Source: Paenibacillus pasadenensis (GTDB lineage: Bacteria > Bacillota > Bacilli > Paenibacillales > Paenibacillaceae). Taken from it: a stretch of 64,000 nt of DNA. Where the stretch lies: contig NZ_JAMBOT010000002.1 in assembly GCF_023715725.1 (NCBI RefSeq), positions 124,001 through 188,000 on the forward strand. Reading direction: 5' to 3'. Below are positions 55,105 through 63,825 of this stretch, one piece after another (the stretch's first letter is position 1; every line of letters starts with the position of its first letter). The position numbers and the translations under genes were made by a program. The notes beneath the pieces are model-generated. The model did no database searches. It was given only the letters and a program-made list of their open reading frames with translations, and was not told where the DNA came from.

Positions 55105-56013
55105 ATGATGGGACGAATGATACAGAAAATGGCTAATGATGAGGCAAAATCGTTCAAGCTATGGAGAGGCACCAAAGCTTTGGCAGCTGCTGCGTTAGCC
55201 TTATCGTTGTTCACTTCGGCTGCGTTCACGAATCCGGCCGCTGCATCAGGCAGCCTGCAGCAAACAACAAACGCGGCAAGCCTTTATGCTTCAGGAACAA
55301 CGCATTCCGCGACTTCCTATGAGGAAATAACCGATATTGTATTTAATGTTATGTCCAATAATTATGGCGAGCATGTAACGATCCGCTATCGCGGGGATAC
55401 GGCGGGCATCGATAAAAAGCTGCAGCAAGTATTCAAGGACGTTGGAGCAAAAGATGACTACATGCGTTTTGTGCTTAAAAAAATGACCTGGAACTGGACA
55501 AGCACCGCATTTGAAGCAACGATTGATTTTCGGATGACCTATTGGGAGACGCCGGAGCAAAGCGAAGCGGTGCGCGAGGAAGTGCAAAAAGCCGTTGCGG
55601 ATAAATCGATTGCGTCCAAACGGAACCGGGAACAGCTGTTAGCGATGTATGAGTGGGTTATGGGCCGCCTCCGGTATGACCGGACGCTTGCCAACCATTC
55701 TGCATATGCGGGGCTGTTCGGCACGGAGGGAACCGTTTGCCAGGGTTATGCGCTATTGCTGCATCGGATGCTGGAAGAGACCGGATACGAAAGCAGGCTC
55801 GTTTACGGTAAAGCCAAAGGGGATTTGCATATTTGGAATATGGTCAAGCTGAACGGAACCTGGCATCATCTGGACGCTACGCTAGATGATCCGGCATACG
55901 GCCGCAGCAAGCTGGCGTATTTCATGAAGCCGGAATCTGTGATGCTGAAAGATCATACATGGGACCTCGCGGCATACCCGCGTACAGAAGCAACGACAAA
56001 ATCTTCCAAATAA
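55105..56013 (+). CDS. Secreted transglutaminase-like cysteine protease/peptidase-fold protein
   Basis: 302 residues; ATG 55105 with GAGGAGG upstream. N-terminal signal or anchor (about 23-48, L-A-A-A-A-L-A-L-S-L-F-T-S-A-A). Transglutaminase-like core with C212 (T-V-C-Q-G-Y), H242 (L-H-I-W-N) and D257 (H-L-D-A-T), the Cys-His-Asp triad of the TGc fold, so catalytically complete. Such bacterial exported proteins may act on cell-wall peptides or cross-link; no specific substrate known. Alone, in a low-GC promoter region. Confidence 0.87.
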   Translation: MMGRMIQKMANDEAKSFKLWRGTKALAAAALALSLFTSAAFTNPAAASGSLQQTTNAASLYASGTTHSATSYEEITDIVFNVMSNNYGEHVTIRYRGDTAGIDKKLQQVFKDVGAKDDYMRFVLKKMTWNWTSTAFEATIDFRMTYWETPEQSEAVREEVQKAVADKSIASKRNREQLLAMYEWVMGRLRYDRTLANHSAYAGLFGTEGTVCQGYALLLHRMLEETGYESRLVYGKAKGDLHIWNMVKLNGTWHHLDATLDDPAYGRSKLAYFMKPESVMLKDHTWDLAAYPRTEATTKSSK

Positions 56014-56098
56014 CGGGTAAAGTGGCGGATAACCCTTTGAAACGGCTTTCCCTTTCCAGTCGGTAATGGTAAGATGGACGCATGAGGAGGATGCGTTC

Positions 56099-56758
56099 AT
56101 GACGACTAATCATAATACCGAAGAGCAAGAAGCGCAAAGCCCGGAGGCCCCTGAACAAGGCAAGCCTGAACTTACCGAGGCGGAGCTTCAGCAGATGATT
56201 GCCGCGCTGTACAAGCATGGCGAACTGGCGCTGACAAGTTTTTACCAAGATGAATATGAAGTGGACGGCCAGGTCGTGAGCCATCCTATGTATGGACCTT
56301 TGTTCACTTACCGGCTATTGGATGCCAATAAAAATCCCCATTCCGTGGGCTTTTTCATGAATGAGCTTGTCCAGAATTTCCAAAAGAACGATGATCCTGC
56401 ACTGTGGATGTCTTCATTCTTTGTCGATATTTTACGCGGAGAGCGCAGCCGCTTGCTGCCGCCGCCGCCGCAGAACGAAGAAGAAGCTAAATACCTGTTT
56501 GATCAAGTAATCGTTCCTCATTGCGCCACCGCTTGCCGTGCCGAGTTCCCGGACGAGCCGGTGCATGTTGATATTGATATTCATCCAGACCACGGTCCGG
56601 TTGTCGAGGCTGGTTTCCCGTCCATTAAGGAAGGGAACAACGTTGTAGCGATGCCGTTCCATTTCCTGCTTGCGCTGCATTTATTGAACCGTGATACGGC
56701 CGACCCGCTTATCACCGGTTTGTATCGCATCCGCGAAGAGCACGGATTGGATGCTTAA
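56099..56758 (+). CDS. Unknown acidic cytosolic protein
   Basis: 219 residues from ATG 56099 with GAGGAGG; an in-frame start at 56066 is less supported. Not a family I recognise. The first 30 residues are an acidic, Gln/Glu/Pro-rich disordered lead. The rest looks alpha/beta with repeated conserved-looking spots: M-Y-G-P-L-F-T-Y-R-L-L-D, F-F-V-D-I-L-R-G-E-R, P-P-P-P-Q-N-E-E-E-A and I-D-I-H-P-D-H-G-P-V-V. No membrane segment or clear catalytic motif. Terminator after it; single gene. Confidence 0.75.
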   Translation: MTTNHNTEEQEAQSPEAPEQGKPELTEAELQQMIAALYKHGELALTSFYQDEYEVDGQVVSHPMYGPLFTYRLLDANKNPHSVGFFMNELVQNFQKNDDPALWMSSFFVDILRGERSRLLPPPPQNEEEAKYLFDQVIVPHCATACRAEFPDEPVHVDIDIHPDHGPVVEAGFPSIKEGNNVVAMPFHFLLALHLLNRDTADPLITGLYRIREEHGLDA

Positions 56759-56770
56759 TCTCATGTTCCG

Positions 56771-56803
56771 AACCCCTTAGCCTGCAGGCTAAGGGGTTTT
56801 TAT
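56771..56803 (+). terminator. Terminator of the unknown acidic protein gene
   Basis: aaccccttagcctg and caggctaaggggtt form a 14-bp perfect stem followed by ttta. Confidence 0.85.
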
Positions 56804-56827
56804 CTGAGAAAATCTATTTCCGACCTA

Positions 56828-56877
56828 TTGACACAGAATTAACCGCTCCCTATACTGTGATTATTACAAATACAGTT
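56828..56877 (+). promoter_or_regulatory. Consensus sigma-A promoter with overlapping dyad, nitroreductase gene
   Basis: TTGACA (56828-56833), 17 bases, TATACT (56851-56856) is close to perfect. Overlapping it, actgt (from 56854) and acagt (to 56877) form a spaced dyad around an AT-rich centre, a likely repressor site covering the start point. Confidence 0.8.
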
Positions 56878-56894
56878 AAACGGGAGTGGAGAGA

Positions 56895-57554
56895 ATGAGC
56901 TTAACAGGGGAGCAGGAAACGGTGCAGGCTGTAGATTTTTATGAGGTGCTTAAAGGCCGCCGTTCTGTAAGAAAGTACGATCCGGATTTTAAGCTTTCCG
57001 ATGAGGAGATCAAGGAACTGCTGCAGACAGCTGTAACGGCTCCGTCCGGCAGCAATATGCAGCCTTGGCGTTTCATTGTCATTACAGACAAGGAACTGAA
57101 GCAGCAGCTTCTGCCAATCGCTTTTAATCAGGAGCAGATTGTAGCGGCGTCGGCTGTCATTGCCGTCCTGGTGGACCTGCAGGCTTACACCGAAGCGTCC
57201 CGTATATATGCCAAGGCGATCGAGGCCGGCTACATGGATGAAGCGACGGCGGAAAAGCTTGTTGGCAATATGAGCAAATTTTATGGCAATCTTGCACCCG
57301 ATAAAGCGCTGCAGAATGCGCTAATCGACGGGGGCCTCGTTTCTCAGCAGCTGATGCTGGCGGCTCGCGCCAAAGGACTTGATACGGTTCCAATGGCGGG
57401 TTACAACGTTCAGCAATTCCGTGAGCTGATGGGCGTTTCCGAGCGTTATGCCAACGTTATGCTGATAGCTCTCGGCAAGGCGGCCCAGCCTGGGCATCCG
57501 ACCGTGCGTCTTGATGTAGACGACGTTACGAGCTGGAACGGCTTCAGCCGTTAA
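56895..57554 (+). CDS. Nitroreductase-family FMN oxidoreductase
   Basis: 219 residues from ATG 56895; GTG 56886 would add three residues. R-R-S-V-R-K-Y-D-P-D near 21-30 and A-P-S-G-S-N-M-Q-P-W near 51-60 are the FMN-binding motifs, M-A-G-Y-N near 170 the substrate loop. FMN- and NAD(P)H-dependent reduction of nitro compounds or quinones; natural substrate unknown. Strong promoter with a repressor-like dyad; probably inducible. Cytosolic dimer. Confidence 0.9.
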   Translation: MSLTGEQETVQAVDFYEVLKGRRSVRKYDPDFKLSDEEIKELLQTAVTAPSGSNMQPWRFIVITDKELKQQLLPIAFNQEQIVAASAVIAVLVDLQAYTEASRIYAKAIEAGYMDEATAEKLVGNMSKFYGNLAPDKALQNALIDGGLVSQQLMLAARAKGLDTVPMAGYNVQQFRELMGVSERYANVMLIALGKAAQPGHPTVRLDVDDVTSWNGFSR

Positions 57555-57643
57555 TCGGTCTTGCTCCATTGATTGAATTCGATTTTCCCCGGGTAAGTAG
57601 TGCTCAGGCAAGACAAACTACGCATCGGGAGGCGGATGAAACG

Positions 57644-58012
57644 ATGGCGCATACAAACGAATCAGCAGCGGAGCCGCAGGCTTCGGAAGCCTTTGAACGG
57701 GTGAAGAATACGCTTCGGAATATGGACGCAGCCAAGAAGAATGAGATTCTGTCCAGCTTTACGGAGTTCAAAAGCTATCTTGGCAATCGAATCGACTTGG
57801 CGAGGCGAATTGGAGTAAATGACGAACAGCTTGCCTTGGCTGCCGAAAAGGTTGCCGGGTATTTGGCCGAACATGAGGAGCCGCGCAACAGCGAGGAAAA
57901 GCTGCTGCAGGAATTATGGAAGGTCGGCAAGGATGAGGAGCGCCATATGCTCGCTCATATGCTGGTCCGACTAAGTCAAGAAACAAATGAACCATTAATT
58001 GAACGTTCATAA
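57644..58012 (+). CDS. DUF3243 (YmfJ-like) protein
   Basis: 122 residues from ATG 57644; an in-frame start at 57569 has no ribosome site, while GGGAGG lies before 57644. Core (about 40-118) matches DUF3243: E-F-K-S-Y-L-G-N-R-I-D-L-A-R-R-I-G and L-L-Q-E-L-W-K-V-G-K-D-E-E-R-H-M-L-A-H-M-L-V-R-L. Small, helical, cytosolic, no known function. It follows the nitroreductase by 89 bases. Confidence 0.85.
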   Translation: MAHTNESAAEPQASEAFERVKNTLRNMDAAKKNEILSSFTEFKSYLGNRIDLARRIGVNDEQLALAAEKVAGYLAEHEEPRNSEEKLLQELWKVGKDEERHMLAHMLVRLSQETNEPLIERS

Positions 58013-58023
58013 TTGGACATAAT

Positions 58024-58055
58024 AAACACCTGCCCTTAACCGGGCAGGTGTTTTT
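58024..58055. terminator. Bidirectional terminator between DUF3243 and LysR genes
   Basis: aaacacctgccc pairs with gggcaggtgttt around ttaacc; T-run on plus, and on minus via the A-run. Confidence 0.9.
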
Positions 58056-58058
58056 AAG

Positions 58059-58943
58059 TTAACTGTCGCCAAACAAACGTTCAAACAGCGCTGAATCAAG
58101 CTCTCGCAAGCGGATTCCCGGCGTGAGCCGAAGGCCGTAGGCCAAGGAGGCGGGAAGCGGGAGAAAACGAAGCGCCCGATCTCCTGGCAAGGATATAGAA
58201 AACGCTGATGCATGCTGACCTTCCATAACGTCGAATTCGGGCACAAAAGTGAATCCAAGCCCTTGCGCTGCCATCTTCCGTGCAGAGCCGGTGTCTGCTA
58301 CCGAATAGCTTTCGCGAAGCATCGTTTCACGGCTTGCGGCCCAGACGAGACTTTGGCGCCTCAGCAAAGTGCCCGATTGCGCAGCGATCCAGCCTGCGCC
58401 AATATCGATCAGCTCTTGTGCTGAAGCCGTGGAATAAGGAGGAAGTGCCGCCGATACAGCCAGCTTAAGCTCCGCTTTCCAATAATGCTCCTTTTCACTA
58501 GGTGACGGCGCCAACGCTTCCCGGATGATCAGATCAGGCTCGTCATGTTCTGCTTCGACTGCTTTAAAGCTGCCGTCCGTAAACTCAAGCGCATAACCGA
58601 AAGGCTGAAGCAGCACCGACGCAAGAACCGTTGCTTCCTCCCTGCAGGGGGCATCGATTTTAATGCGCAGCCGCTTAATAGCTGCGCCTCGCAGCTTCAT
58701 CTCTACCCGTGCTTCCTCATGCAGCTGCAGCATTTGCAGTGCAAATCTGTATAAAATCCGTCCGGCGTCTGTCAGCAAAATCCGTCCGGCTTTTGTGTGA
58801 AAAAGCTGCGTTTCCCATTCTTCCTCCATTTTTTTCATATGAAAAGTAACCGTTGGCTGTTTTAGGCCAAGCTCCTTTGCCGCAAGCGTCACCTTTTTAT
58901 GCTTCTCCAGCAGCACGATCAGCTTCCATTTAACGATTGTCAT
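58059..58943 (-). CDS. LysR-family regulator divergent from pstS
   Basis: 294 residues from ATG 58943 (M-T-I-V-K-W-K), with a weak GGCGGA site; TTG 58949 is the alternative. Winged HTH at 1-60 (T-L-A-A-K-E-L-G-L-K-Q-P-T-V-T-F-H-M-K-K-M-E) and an effector domain (about 88-285). LysR proteins usually control the gene next door, here the pst operon. An ATAGAT-N3-ATCTAT palindrome (LTTR-type T-N11-A) lies in the divergent gap and again before pstC. Pho regulation by LysR is not something I know to be described in this group. Confidence 0.85.
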   Translation of the reverse strand: MTIVKWKLIVLLEKHKKVTLAAKELGLKQPTVTFHMKKMEEEWETQLFHTKAGRILLTDAGRILYRFALQMLQLHEEARVEMKLRGAAIKRLRIKIDAPCREEATVLASVLLQPFGYALEFTDGSFKAVEAEHDEPDLIIREALAPSPSEKEHYWKAELKLAVSAALPPYSTASAQELIDIGAGWIAAQSGTLLRRQSLVWAASRETMLRESYSVADTGSARKMAAQGLGFTFVPEFDVMEGQHASAFSISLPGDRALRFLPLPASLAYGLRLTPGIRLRELDSALFERLFGDS

Positions 58944-58970
58944 GATCAATCATCCGCCATTCATACTGAT

Positions 58971-59017
58971 ATAGATTAAATATTGTATTATTCCAATTAA
59001 GTATAGATGATATCTAT
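58971..59017. promoter_or_regulatory. LysR-type operator in the LysR-pstS gap
   Basis: ATAGAT-gat-ATCTAT at 59003-59017 is a perfect 6-bp dyad containing T-N11-A. A half-site, ATAGAT, lies at 58971-58976, 32 bases (three helical turns) away, as in RBS/ABS pairs of LysR regulators. Confidence 0.55.
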
Positions 59018-59022
59018 TTAAT

Positions 59023-59077
59023 TTTACAATTCCCTTTACAAACTGAACATATGGCTTTAACAACAGGTTCGTACAAT
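59023..59077 (+). promoter_or_regulatory. Pho-box-like repeats and -10 of pstS
   Basis: TTTACA at 59023-59028 and 59035-59040 and TTAACA at 59057-59062 (spacings 12 and 22, about 11-base multiples) resemble PhoP repeats. A -10-like TACAAT at 59072-59077 has no -35, fitting activator-dependent expression. Confidence 0.5.
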
Positions 59078-59129
59078 AAATCCTGTAAGCCAGTTCAAAA
59101 CTTGGTTCTCGGAAGGGGAAACAAAAAAG

Positions 59130-60047
59130 ATGAAGAAGACAATGCTGGTCCTGATGACAATGGTGCTTGCCCTTACGCTTGCGGCTTGCGGCAGCAAAGA
59201 AGGCAACAATGCTTCCGGCAGCGAAGCGGACAGCGGCTCGTTGAGCGGTTCCATCCTGGCAGCCGGCTCTACGGCAATGCAGCCTCTGGTGGAGCAAGTA
59301 TCCAAAAAATTCATGGCCGATTCGAAATATAAGGACATCACGGTTCAAGTGCAAGGCGGCGGCAGCGGCACCGGCCTGACGCAAGTTTCCGAAGGACAAG
59401 CCGATATCGGCAACTCCGATATTTTTGCTAACGAGAAGTTCAAGGACGGCGACGCTGCTAAAGCGGACGAGCTGGTTGATCATCAAGTAGCGGTTGTAGC
59501 AATGGCAACGGTTGTGAACAAAGACATCGCCATCGACAACCTGACGAAGCAGCAGCTGGTTGACATCTTCACCGGCAAAGTAACGAACTGGAAAGATGTT
59601 GGCGGCGCAGACGAAAAAATCGTTATCGTAAACCGTCCTTCCAGCTCCGGTACGCGCAAAACGTTTGAGAAATACGCGCTTGGCACGAAATCCGAAGATC
59701 TGCCGGGTAACATCCAAGAGGATTCCTCCGGTACGGTTAAAAAGCTTGTCGGCGAAACTCCTGGAGCAATCGGTTACCTGGCGCTGTCTTACCTCGATGA
59801 TTCCGTTAAAACGCTGAAGCTGGACGGAGTAGAAGCTACGCCGGACAACGTTAAAACAGGCACGTATCCGGTATGGGCTTACCAGCACATGTACACGAAG
59901 GGCGAGCCGAACGAAGCCGTTAAAGCGTTCCTCGACTTCATGGTAAGCGACGATGTTCAAAAAACCGACGTAACAGAGCTCGGTTACATCTCCATCAAAG
60001 AGATGACGGTTGAGCGCAACGACGCTGGCGAAATCGTAAAAAAATAA
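59130..60047 (+). CDS. pstS: Phosphate-binding lipoprotein PstS
   Basis: 305 residues; ATG 59130 with GGAAGGGGAAA upstream. Lipobox L-T-L-A-A-C at C20, a short G/S linker, then the phosphate-binding fold: A-A-G-S-T-A-M-Q-P near 43, G-G-G-S-G-T-G near 76-82 (phosphate P-loop-like), R-P-S-S-S-G-T-R near 168-175, T-P-G-A-I-G-Y near 207. Tethered outside, it delivers phosphate to PstCA-B. First gene of the pst operon; a large hairpin sits between it and pstC. Confidence 0.95.
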   Translation: MKKTMLVLMTMVLALTLAACGSKEGNNASGSEADSGSLSGSILAAGSTAMQPLVEQVSKKFMADSKYKDITVQVQGGGSGTGLTQVSEGQADIGNSDIFANEKFKDGDAAKADELVDHQVAVVAMATVVNKDIAIDNLTKQQLVDIFTGKVTNWKDVGGADEKIVIVNRPSSSGTRKTFEKYALGTKSEDLPGNIQEDSSGTVKKLVGETPGAIGYLALSYLDDSVKTLKLDGVEATPDNVKTGTYPVWAYQHMYTKGEPNEAVKAFLDFMVSDDVQKTDVTELGYISIKEMTVERNDAGEIVKK

Positions 60048-60117
60048 ACAGCTGAGCCCTTGGGCGCAGCAGCAGGCCAAGAAGGCGTCCTAACAGGCTC
60101 CTTCTTGGCTTTGCGCT

Positions 60118-60160
60118 GAATATAAGAAAGTATAGATATTATCTATACTTTCTTATATTC
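60118..60160. promoter_or_regulatory. Perfect 20-bp-arm inverted repeat between pstS and pstC
   Basis: Arms 60118-60137 and 60141-60160 are fully complementary around att. The centre carries ATAGAT-N3-ATCTAT, the same palindrome as before pstS. No T-run, so it is more likely an operator or an mRNA-stabilising hairpin than a terminator. Confidence 0.7.
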
Positions 60161-60249
60161 CTTTGAATGAAACGCACCGTGCCGTCAAGGACGGCAACAG
60201 TCGTTTCACCTTGATGACAAGAGTAAACGGCGTAAGGAGAGAACAAGCG

Positions 60250-61251
60250 ATGAAAGCCACCCTGCAACCTTCCAATAGAAGCTCCGATGGCGCAAGCCTT
60301 GCTGCGCCGGTCCAAGGAGAGGCGGATAACCAACCAATGAATGATACATCAAGCCGGCCATCCGGCGGCAATCGCAAGCGCAGCCGTTCCGGCGGCGAAT
60401 GGTTTGGCAAAACATACACGCTGATTTGCGTTTCCGTGTTAATTATAACGATTTTTTCTATCGTCTATTTTGTTGCTTCCAAAGGGCTTGCCACTTTTTT
60501 TGTTGATGGTGTAAGCCTGAAGGAGTTTCTAACCGGTGTAAAATGGTCCCCTGACGGCGAACCGGCTTCATTCGGAGCCTTGCCTTTTATTACCGGTTCC
60601 TTTATGACCTCCATTCTGGCAGCGTGCATTTCGGCCCCGCTGGCGTTTTGCGCCGCAATTTTCATGACAGAGCTGATGCCGAAGTTCGGCAAACGGGTTA
60701 TGCAGCCGGTAATCGAGCTGCTGGCCGGCATTCCTTCCGTCGTTTACGGTTTTGTTGGTCTGACCGTTATCGTACCGACGCTGCGCGCCATTTTTCCTGG
60801 ACAAGGCTTAGGTGTCGCGGCAGGCGCGATTGTGCTGTCGATCATGATTTTGCCGACAATTACGACAATCGCCACAGATGCCATGTCCAATTTGCCGCGC
60901 GGTCTTAAAGAAGGCAGCTACGCGCTCGGCGCCACGCGCTGGCAGACGATTTCCCGCAGCATTCTGCCTGCCGTAATGCCGTCGATGCTAACAGGTGTGG
61001 TGCTCGGCATTGCCCGCGCCTTCGGTGAAGCTCTTGCCGTGCAGATGGTCATCGGCAACGCTCCGTTTATTCCGAAATCGCTGTTTGAATCCGCCTCTAC
61101 GCTGACTAGCGTCATTACGCTCAGCATGGGCAACACAATTATGGGCAGCGTGCAAAATAACGTTCTGTGGAGCTTGGCGCTTGTGCTGCTCACGATGACG
61201 TTTGTGTTTGTCTTTATCGTCCGCGTTCTGGAAAGGAGAAGCCTGCGATGA
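60250..61251 (+). CDS. pstC: Phosphate ABC permease PstC
   Basis: 333 residues from ATG 60250, with AAGGAG upstream; earlier in-frame starts lie across the hairpin. It has a polar N-terminal lead of about 50 residues, then six spans (first about 56-79). The EAA loop is G-L-K-E-G-S-Y-A-L-G-A-T-R-W near 215-230. Its stop overlaps pstA by 4 bases. Forms the phosphate channel with PstA. Confidence 0.93.
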   Translation: MKATLQPSNRSSDGASLAAPVQGEADNQPMNDTSSRPSGGNRKRSRSGGEWFGKTYTLICVSVLIITIFSIVYFVASKGLATFFVDGVSLKEFLTGVKWSPDGEPASFGALPFITGSFMTSILAACISAPLAFCAAIFMTELMPKFGKRVMQPVIELLAGIPSVVYGFVGLTVIVPTLRAIFPGQGLGVAAGAIVLSIMILPTITTIATDAMSNLPRGLKEGSYALGATRWQTISRSILPAVMPSMLTGVVLGIARAFGEALAVQMVIGNAPFIPKSLFESASTLTSVITLSMGNTIMGSVQNNVLWSLALVLLTMTFVFVFIVRVLERRSLR

Positions 61252-62141
61252 AATTATCCAACAAAACCGTTGACCGCATTGCCACCGCAGTCTTCTACTT
61301 TTTTGCTTTCCTGATCATCGTGCTTCTGGCGGGATTGATCGGCTTCATTTTGTTCCGCGGCATCGGCCATCTAAGCTTCGACTTCCTGACCTCGCCGCCG
61401 GAAACGTTCAAAACCGGAGGCGGCATCGGACCGCAGCTGTTCAACTCCTTGTTCCTGCTCGTGCTGACGATGCTCATCACAGTGCCGCTTGGCATTGGCG
61501 CAGGCATTTACATGGCCGAATACTCCAAACCCGGCAAATTCACGGATTTCATCCGTCTTGTCGTTGAGGTGCTTTCCTCGTTCCCGTCCATCGTTGTGGG
61601 CCTGTTCGGCTTGCTCGTGTTCGTGAATTACTTTGATCTGGAGTTCTCCCTGCTGGCTGGCGCGTTAGCGCTTACGGTATTTAACCTGCCGCTGATGGTG
61701 CGGATTACGGAGCAGGGCATTCGCGGCGTTCCCCGTGAGCAAAAGGAAGCGGGACTTGCGCTCGGCCTCACCCGCTGGAAAACAATTACCAAGGTAATGC
61801 TGCCTGTAGCGCTGCCGACTATTCTCACCGGCACAATTCTGGCTGCTGGCCGCGTGTTCGGCGAAGCCGCCGCACTGCTGTTTACGGCCGGCATGAGCTC
61901 GCCGCGCCTTGACTTTACCGACTGGAATCCGTTCAGCCCGGTTTCGCCGCTTAACCCGCTTCGTCCGGCTGAAACGCTGGCGGTGCACATTTGGAAAATC
62001 AACAGCGAAGGCATCGCTCCCGATGCGGCGCAAATCGCTGCCGGCGCTTCCGCCGTGCTGATTATTACGGTGCTGCTGTTCAACCTGGGCTCCCGCTGGC
62101 TGGGACGTTATTTATACCGCAAGCTGACGGCATCCCGCTAA
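61248..62141 (+). CDS. pstA: Phosphate ABC permease PstA
   Basis: 297 residues; ATG 61248 overlaps the pstC stop (ATGA), with GAAAGGAG upstream. Six spans; first about 13-40 (F-Y-F-F-A-F-L-I-I-V-L-L-A-G-L-I-G-F). The EAA loop G-V-P-R-E-Q-K-E-A-G-L-A-L-G-L-T-R-W lies near 160-177. Second channel half. Confidence 0.93.
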   Translation: MKLSNKTVDRIATAVFYFFAFLIIVLLAGLIGFILFRGIGHLSFDFLTSPPETFKTGGGIGPQLFNSLFLLVLTMLITVPLGIGAGIYMAEYSKPGKFTDFIRLVVEVLSSFPSIVVGLFGLLVFVNYFDLEFSLLAGALALTVFNLPLMVRITEQGIRGVPREQKEAGLALGLTRWKTITKVMLPVALPTILTGTILAAGRVFGEAAALLFTAGMSSPRLDFTDWNPFSPVSPLNPLRPAETLAVHIWKINSEGIAPDAAQIAAGASAVLIITVLLFNLGSRWLGRYLYRKLTASR

Positions 62142-62168
62142 TAATCACAGATTGAGGAGGTTACACAG

Positions 62169-62978
62169 ATGGCGATTGGAGCACCCCCTATCAGCGCCAT
62201 TGGCGCAAGCACGATGCCAGGCAGCGGTATTGCTTTGGCTGCGGAGCAGCTGAGCATCTTTTACGGAGAGAAGGAAGCGGTCAAAAAGGTTGATCTCAGC
62301 TTTGCCCAGGGCAGCGTTACGGCGCTTATCGGCCCGTCCGGCTGCGGCAAGTCCACCTTTTTGCGCAGCCTTAACCGGATGAACGACACCATTCCGGGAG
62401 CAAGCATGAAGGGCAGCATTTGGCTGGAAGGCGAAAATATCAACGCGCCGGATACCGATGTTGTAACGCTGCGCCAACGCATCGGTATGGTGTGGCAGAA
62501 GCCGAACCCGTTCTATAAGTCGATTTATGAAAACGTCGCGTTCGGCCCTCGTTACCACGGCATTAGAAACAAACGCGAGCTCGACGAAATTGTGGAGTCC
62601 TGCCTGCGCCGCACGACGCTTTGGGACGAAACGAAGGATCGTCTGCATCAGTCGGCGTTAGCGCTTTCCGGCGGCCAGCAGCAGCGTCTTTGCATCGCCC
62701 GCGCGCTTTCCGTACAGCCTGAAATTCTGCTTATGGACGAGCCGGCATCGGCGCTCGATCCGGTATCCACCTCAAAAATTGAGGAGCTGATCTCGGAGCT
62801 CAAGCAGGAATATTGCATCGTTATCGTCACGCACAACATGCATCAGGCTGCGCGTGTCTCGGACAAAACGGCCTTTTTCTATATGGGCAACCTGATCGAG
62901 CATAACGATACAAACGTCATTTTTACAAATCCGCATCATAAACAGACGGACGATTACATCTCGGGACGTTTCGGTTAA
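62169..62978 (+). CDS. pstB: Phosphate ABC ATPase PstB (copy 1)
   Basis: 269 residues; ATG 62169 with AGGAGG upstream. Walker [10 protein letters not shown] near 56-64, Q-loop (W-Q-K-P-N-P-F), signature L-S-G-G-Q-Q-Q-R near 164-171, Walker [10 protein letters not shown]-loop (T-H-N-M-H-Q-A). An N-terminal lead of about 18 polar residues ([13 protein letters not shown]) is absent from the second copy. It powers phosphate uptake. Confidence 0.93.
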   Translation: MAIGAPPISAIGASTMPGSGIALAAEQLSIFYGEKEAVKKVDLSFAQGSVTALIGPSGCGKSTFLRSLNRMNDTIPGASMKGSIWLEGENINAPDTDVVTLRQRIGMVWQKPNPFYKSIYENVAFGPRYHGIRNKRELDEIVESCLRRTTLWDETKDRLHQSALALSGGQQQRLCIARALSVQPEILLMDEPASALDPVSTSKIEELISELKQEYCIVIVTHNMHQAARVSDKTAFFYMGNLIEHNDTNVIFTNPHHKQTDDYISGRFG

Positions 62979-63042
62979 AAGCCGATAAACCGGGATTAAG
63001 CTGGGAAATTTGTTCATAAGACATGGGGAGAAGGGGAAAGCA

Positions 63043-63798
63043 ATGACATCCATTATGGAAATTGAGCGCTTGAATCTGCACTACGGGGAGTTCCATGCCC
63101 TGAAAAACATGAAGCTCGACATTCCGAAACAGACCGTTACAGCGTTCATCGGCCCGTCCGGCTGCGGCAAATCGACTTTTCTGCGCACGCTCAACCGGAT
63201 GAACGATCTTGTTCCCGGCGTACAAATCGATGGAAGCGTGAAGCTGGACGGACAGGATATTTACAGCGACGACACGGATGTGGAAACGCTGCGCAAGCGG
63301 GTGGGCATGGTATTCCAGCAGCCGAACCCTTTCCCCAAATCAATATTTGACAACGTAGCCTACGGTCCTCGGCTGCATGGCATTAAGGATAAAGCCCGGC
63401 TGAACGAAATTGTGGAGCGCAGCCTGCGCGGCGCCTCGTTGTGGGAGGAAGTGAAGGACCTGTTGAACAAGTCTGCCCTTAGCCTGTCCGGCGGACAGCA
63501 GCAGCGTCTTTGCATCGCCCGCGCTCTTGCGGTTGAGCCCGACGTGTTGCTTATGGACGAAGCGACCTCCGCGCTCGATCCGATCTCCACGCTAAAGATT
63601 GAAGAGCTGGTTCGCGAGCTGAAAAAGGATTACACCATCGTCATGGTTACGCACAACATGCACCAGGCAGCGCGTGTGTCGGATCGCACCGCCTTTTTCT
63701 TGAACGGCGAGCTGGTGGAAACGGATGATACCGAGAAGCTGTTCTCCAATCCGGTTGATTCCAGAACGGAAGATTACATTACAGGACGTTTCGGCTAA
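63043..63798 (+). CDS. pstB: Phosphate ABC ATPase PstB (copy 2)
   Basis: 251 residues from ATG 63043 with GAGAAGGGG upstream. Walker [10 protein letters not shown] near 37-45, Q-loop [10 protein letters not shown], signature L-S-G-G-Q-Q-Q-R, Walker [12 protein letters not shown]. Two PstB genes in tandem, as in B. subtilis pstBA-pstBB. It looks the more canonical copy. Starts 64 bases after copy 1. Confidence 0.93.
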   Translation: MTSIMEIERLNLHYGEFHALKNMKLDIPKQTVTAFIGPSGCGKSTFLRTLNRMNDLVPGVQIDGSVKLDGQDIYSDDTDVETLRKRVGMVFQQPNPFPKSIFDNVAYGPRLHGIKDKARLNEIVERSLRGASLWEEVKDLLNKSALSLSGGQQQRLCIARALAVEPDVLLMDEATSALDPISTLKIEELVRELKKDYTIVMVTHNMHQAARVSDRTAFFLNGELVETDDTEKLFSNPVDSRTEDYITGRFG

Positions 63799-63825
63799 AA
63801 CGCCGGAGGAGAGGGGAGAGCCAGC

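Noticed and set aside
58950..60080. 376-codon minus-strand frame over pstS
   Set aside because: It overlaps pstS completely and crosses the operator region; no ribosome site or family match.
60118..60160. Rho-independent terminator between pstS and pstC
   Set aside because: The stem is AT-rich and no T-run follows, so an operator or mRNA-stability hairpin is more likely.
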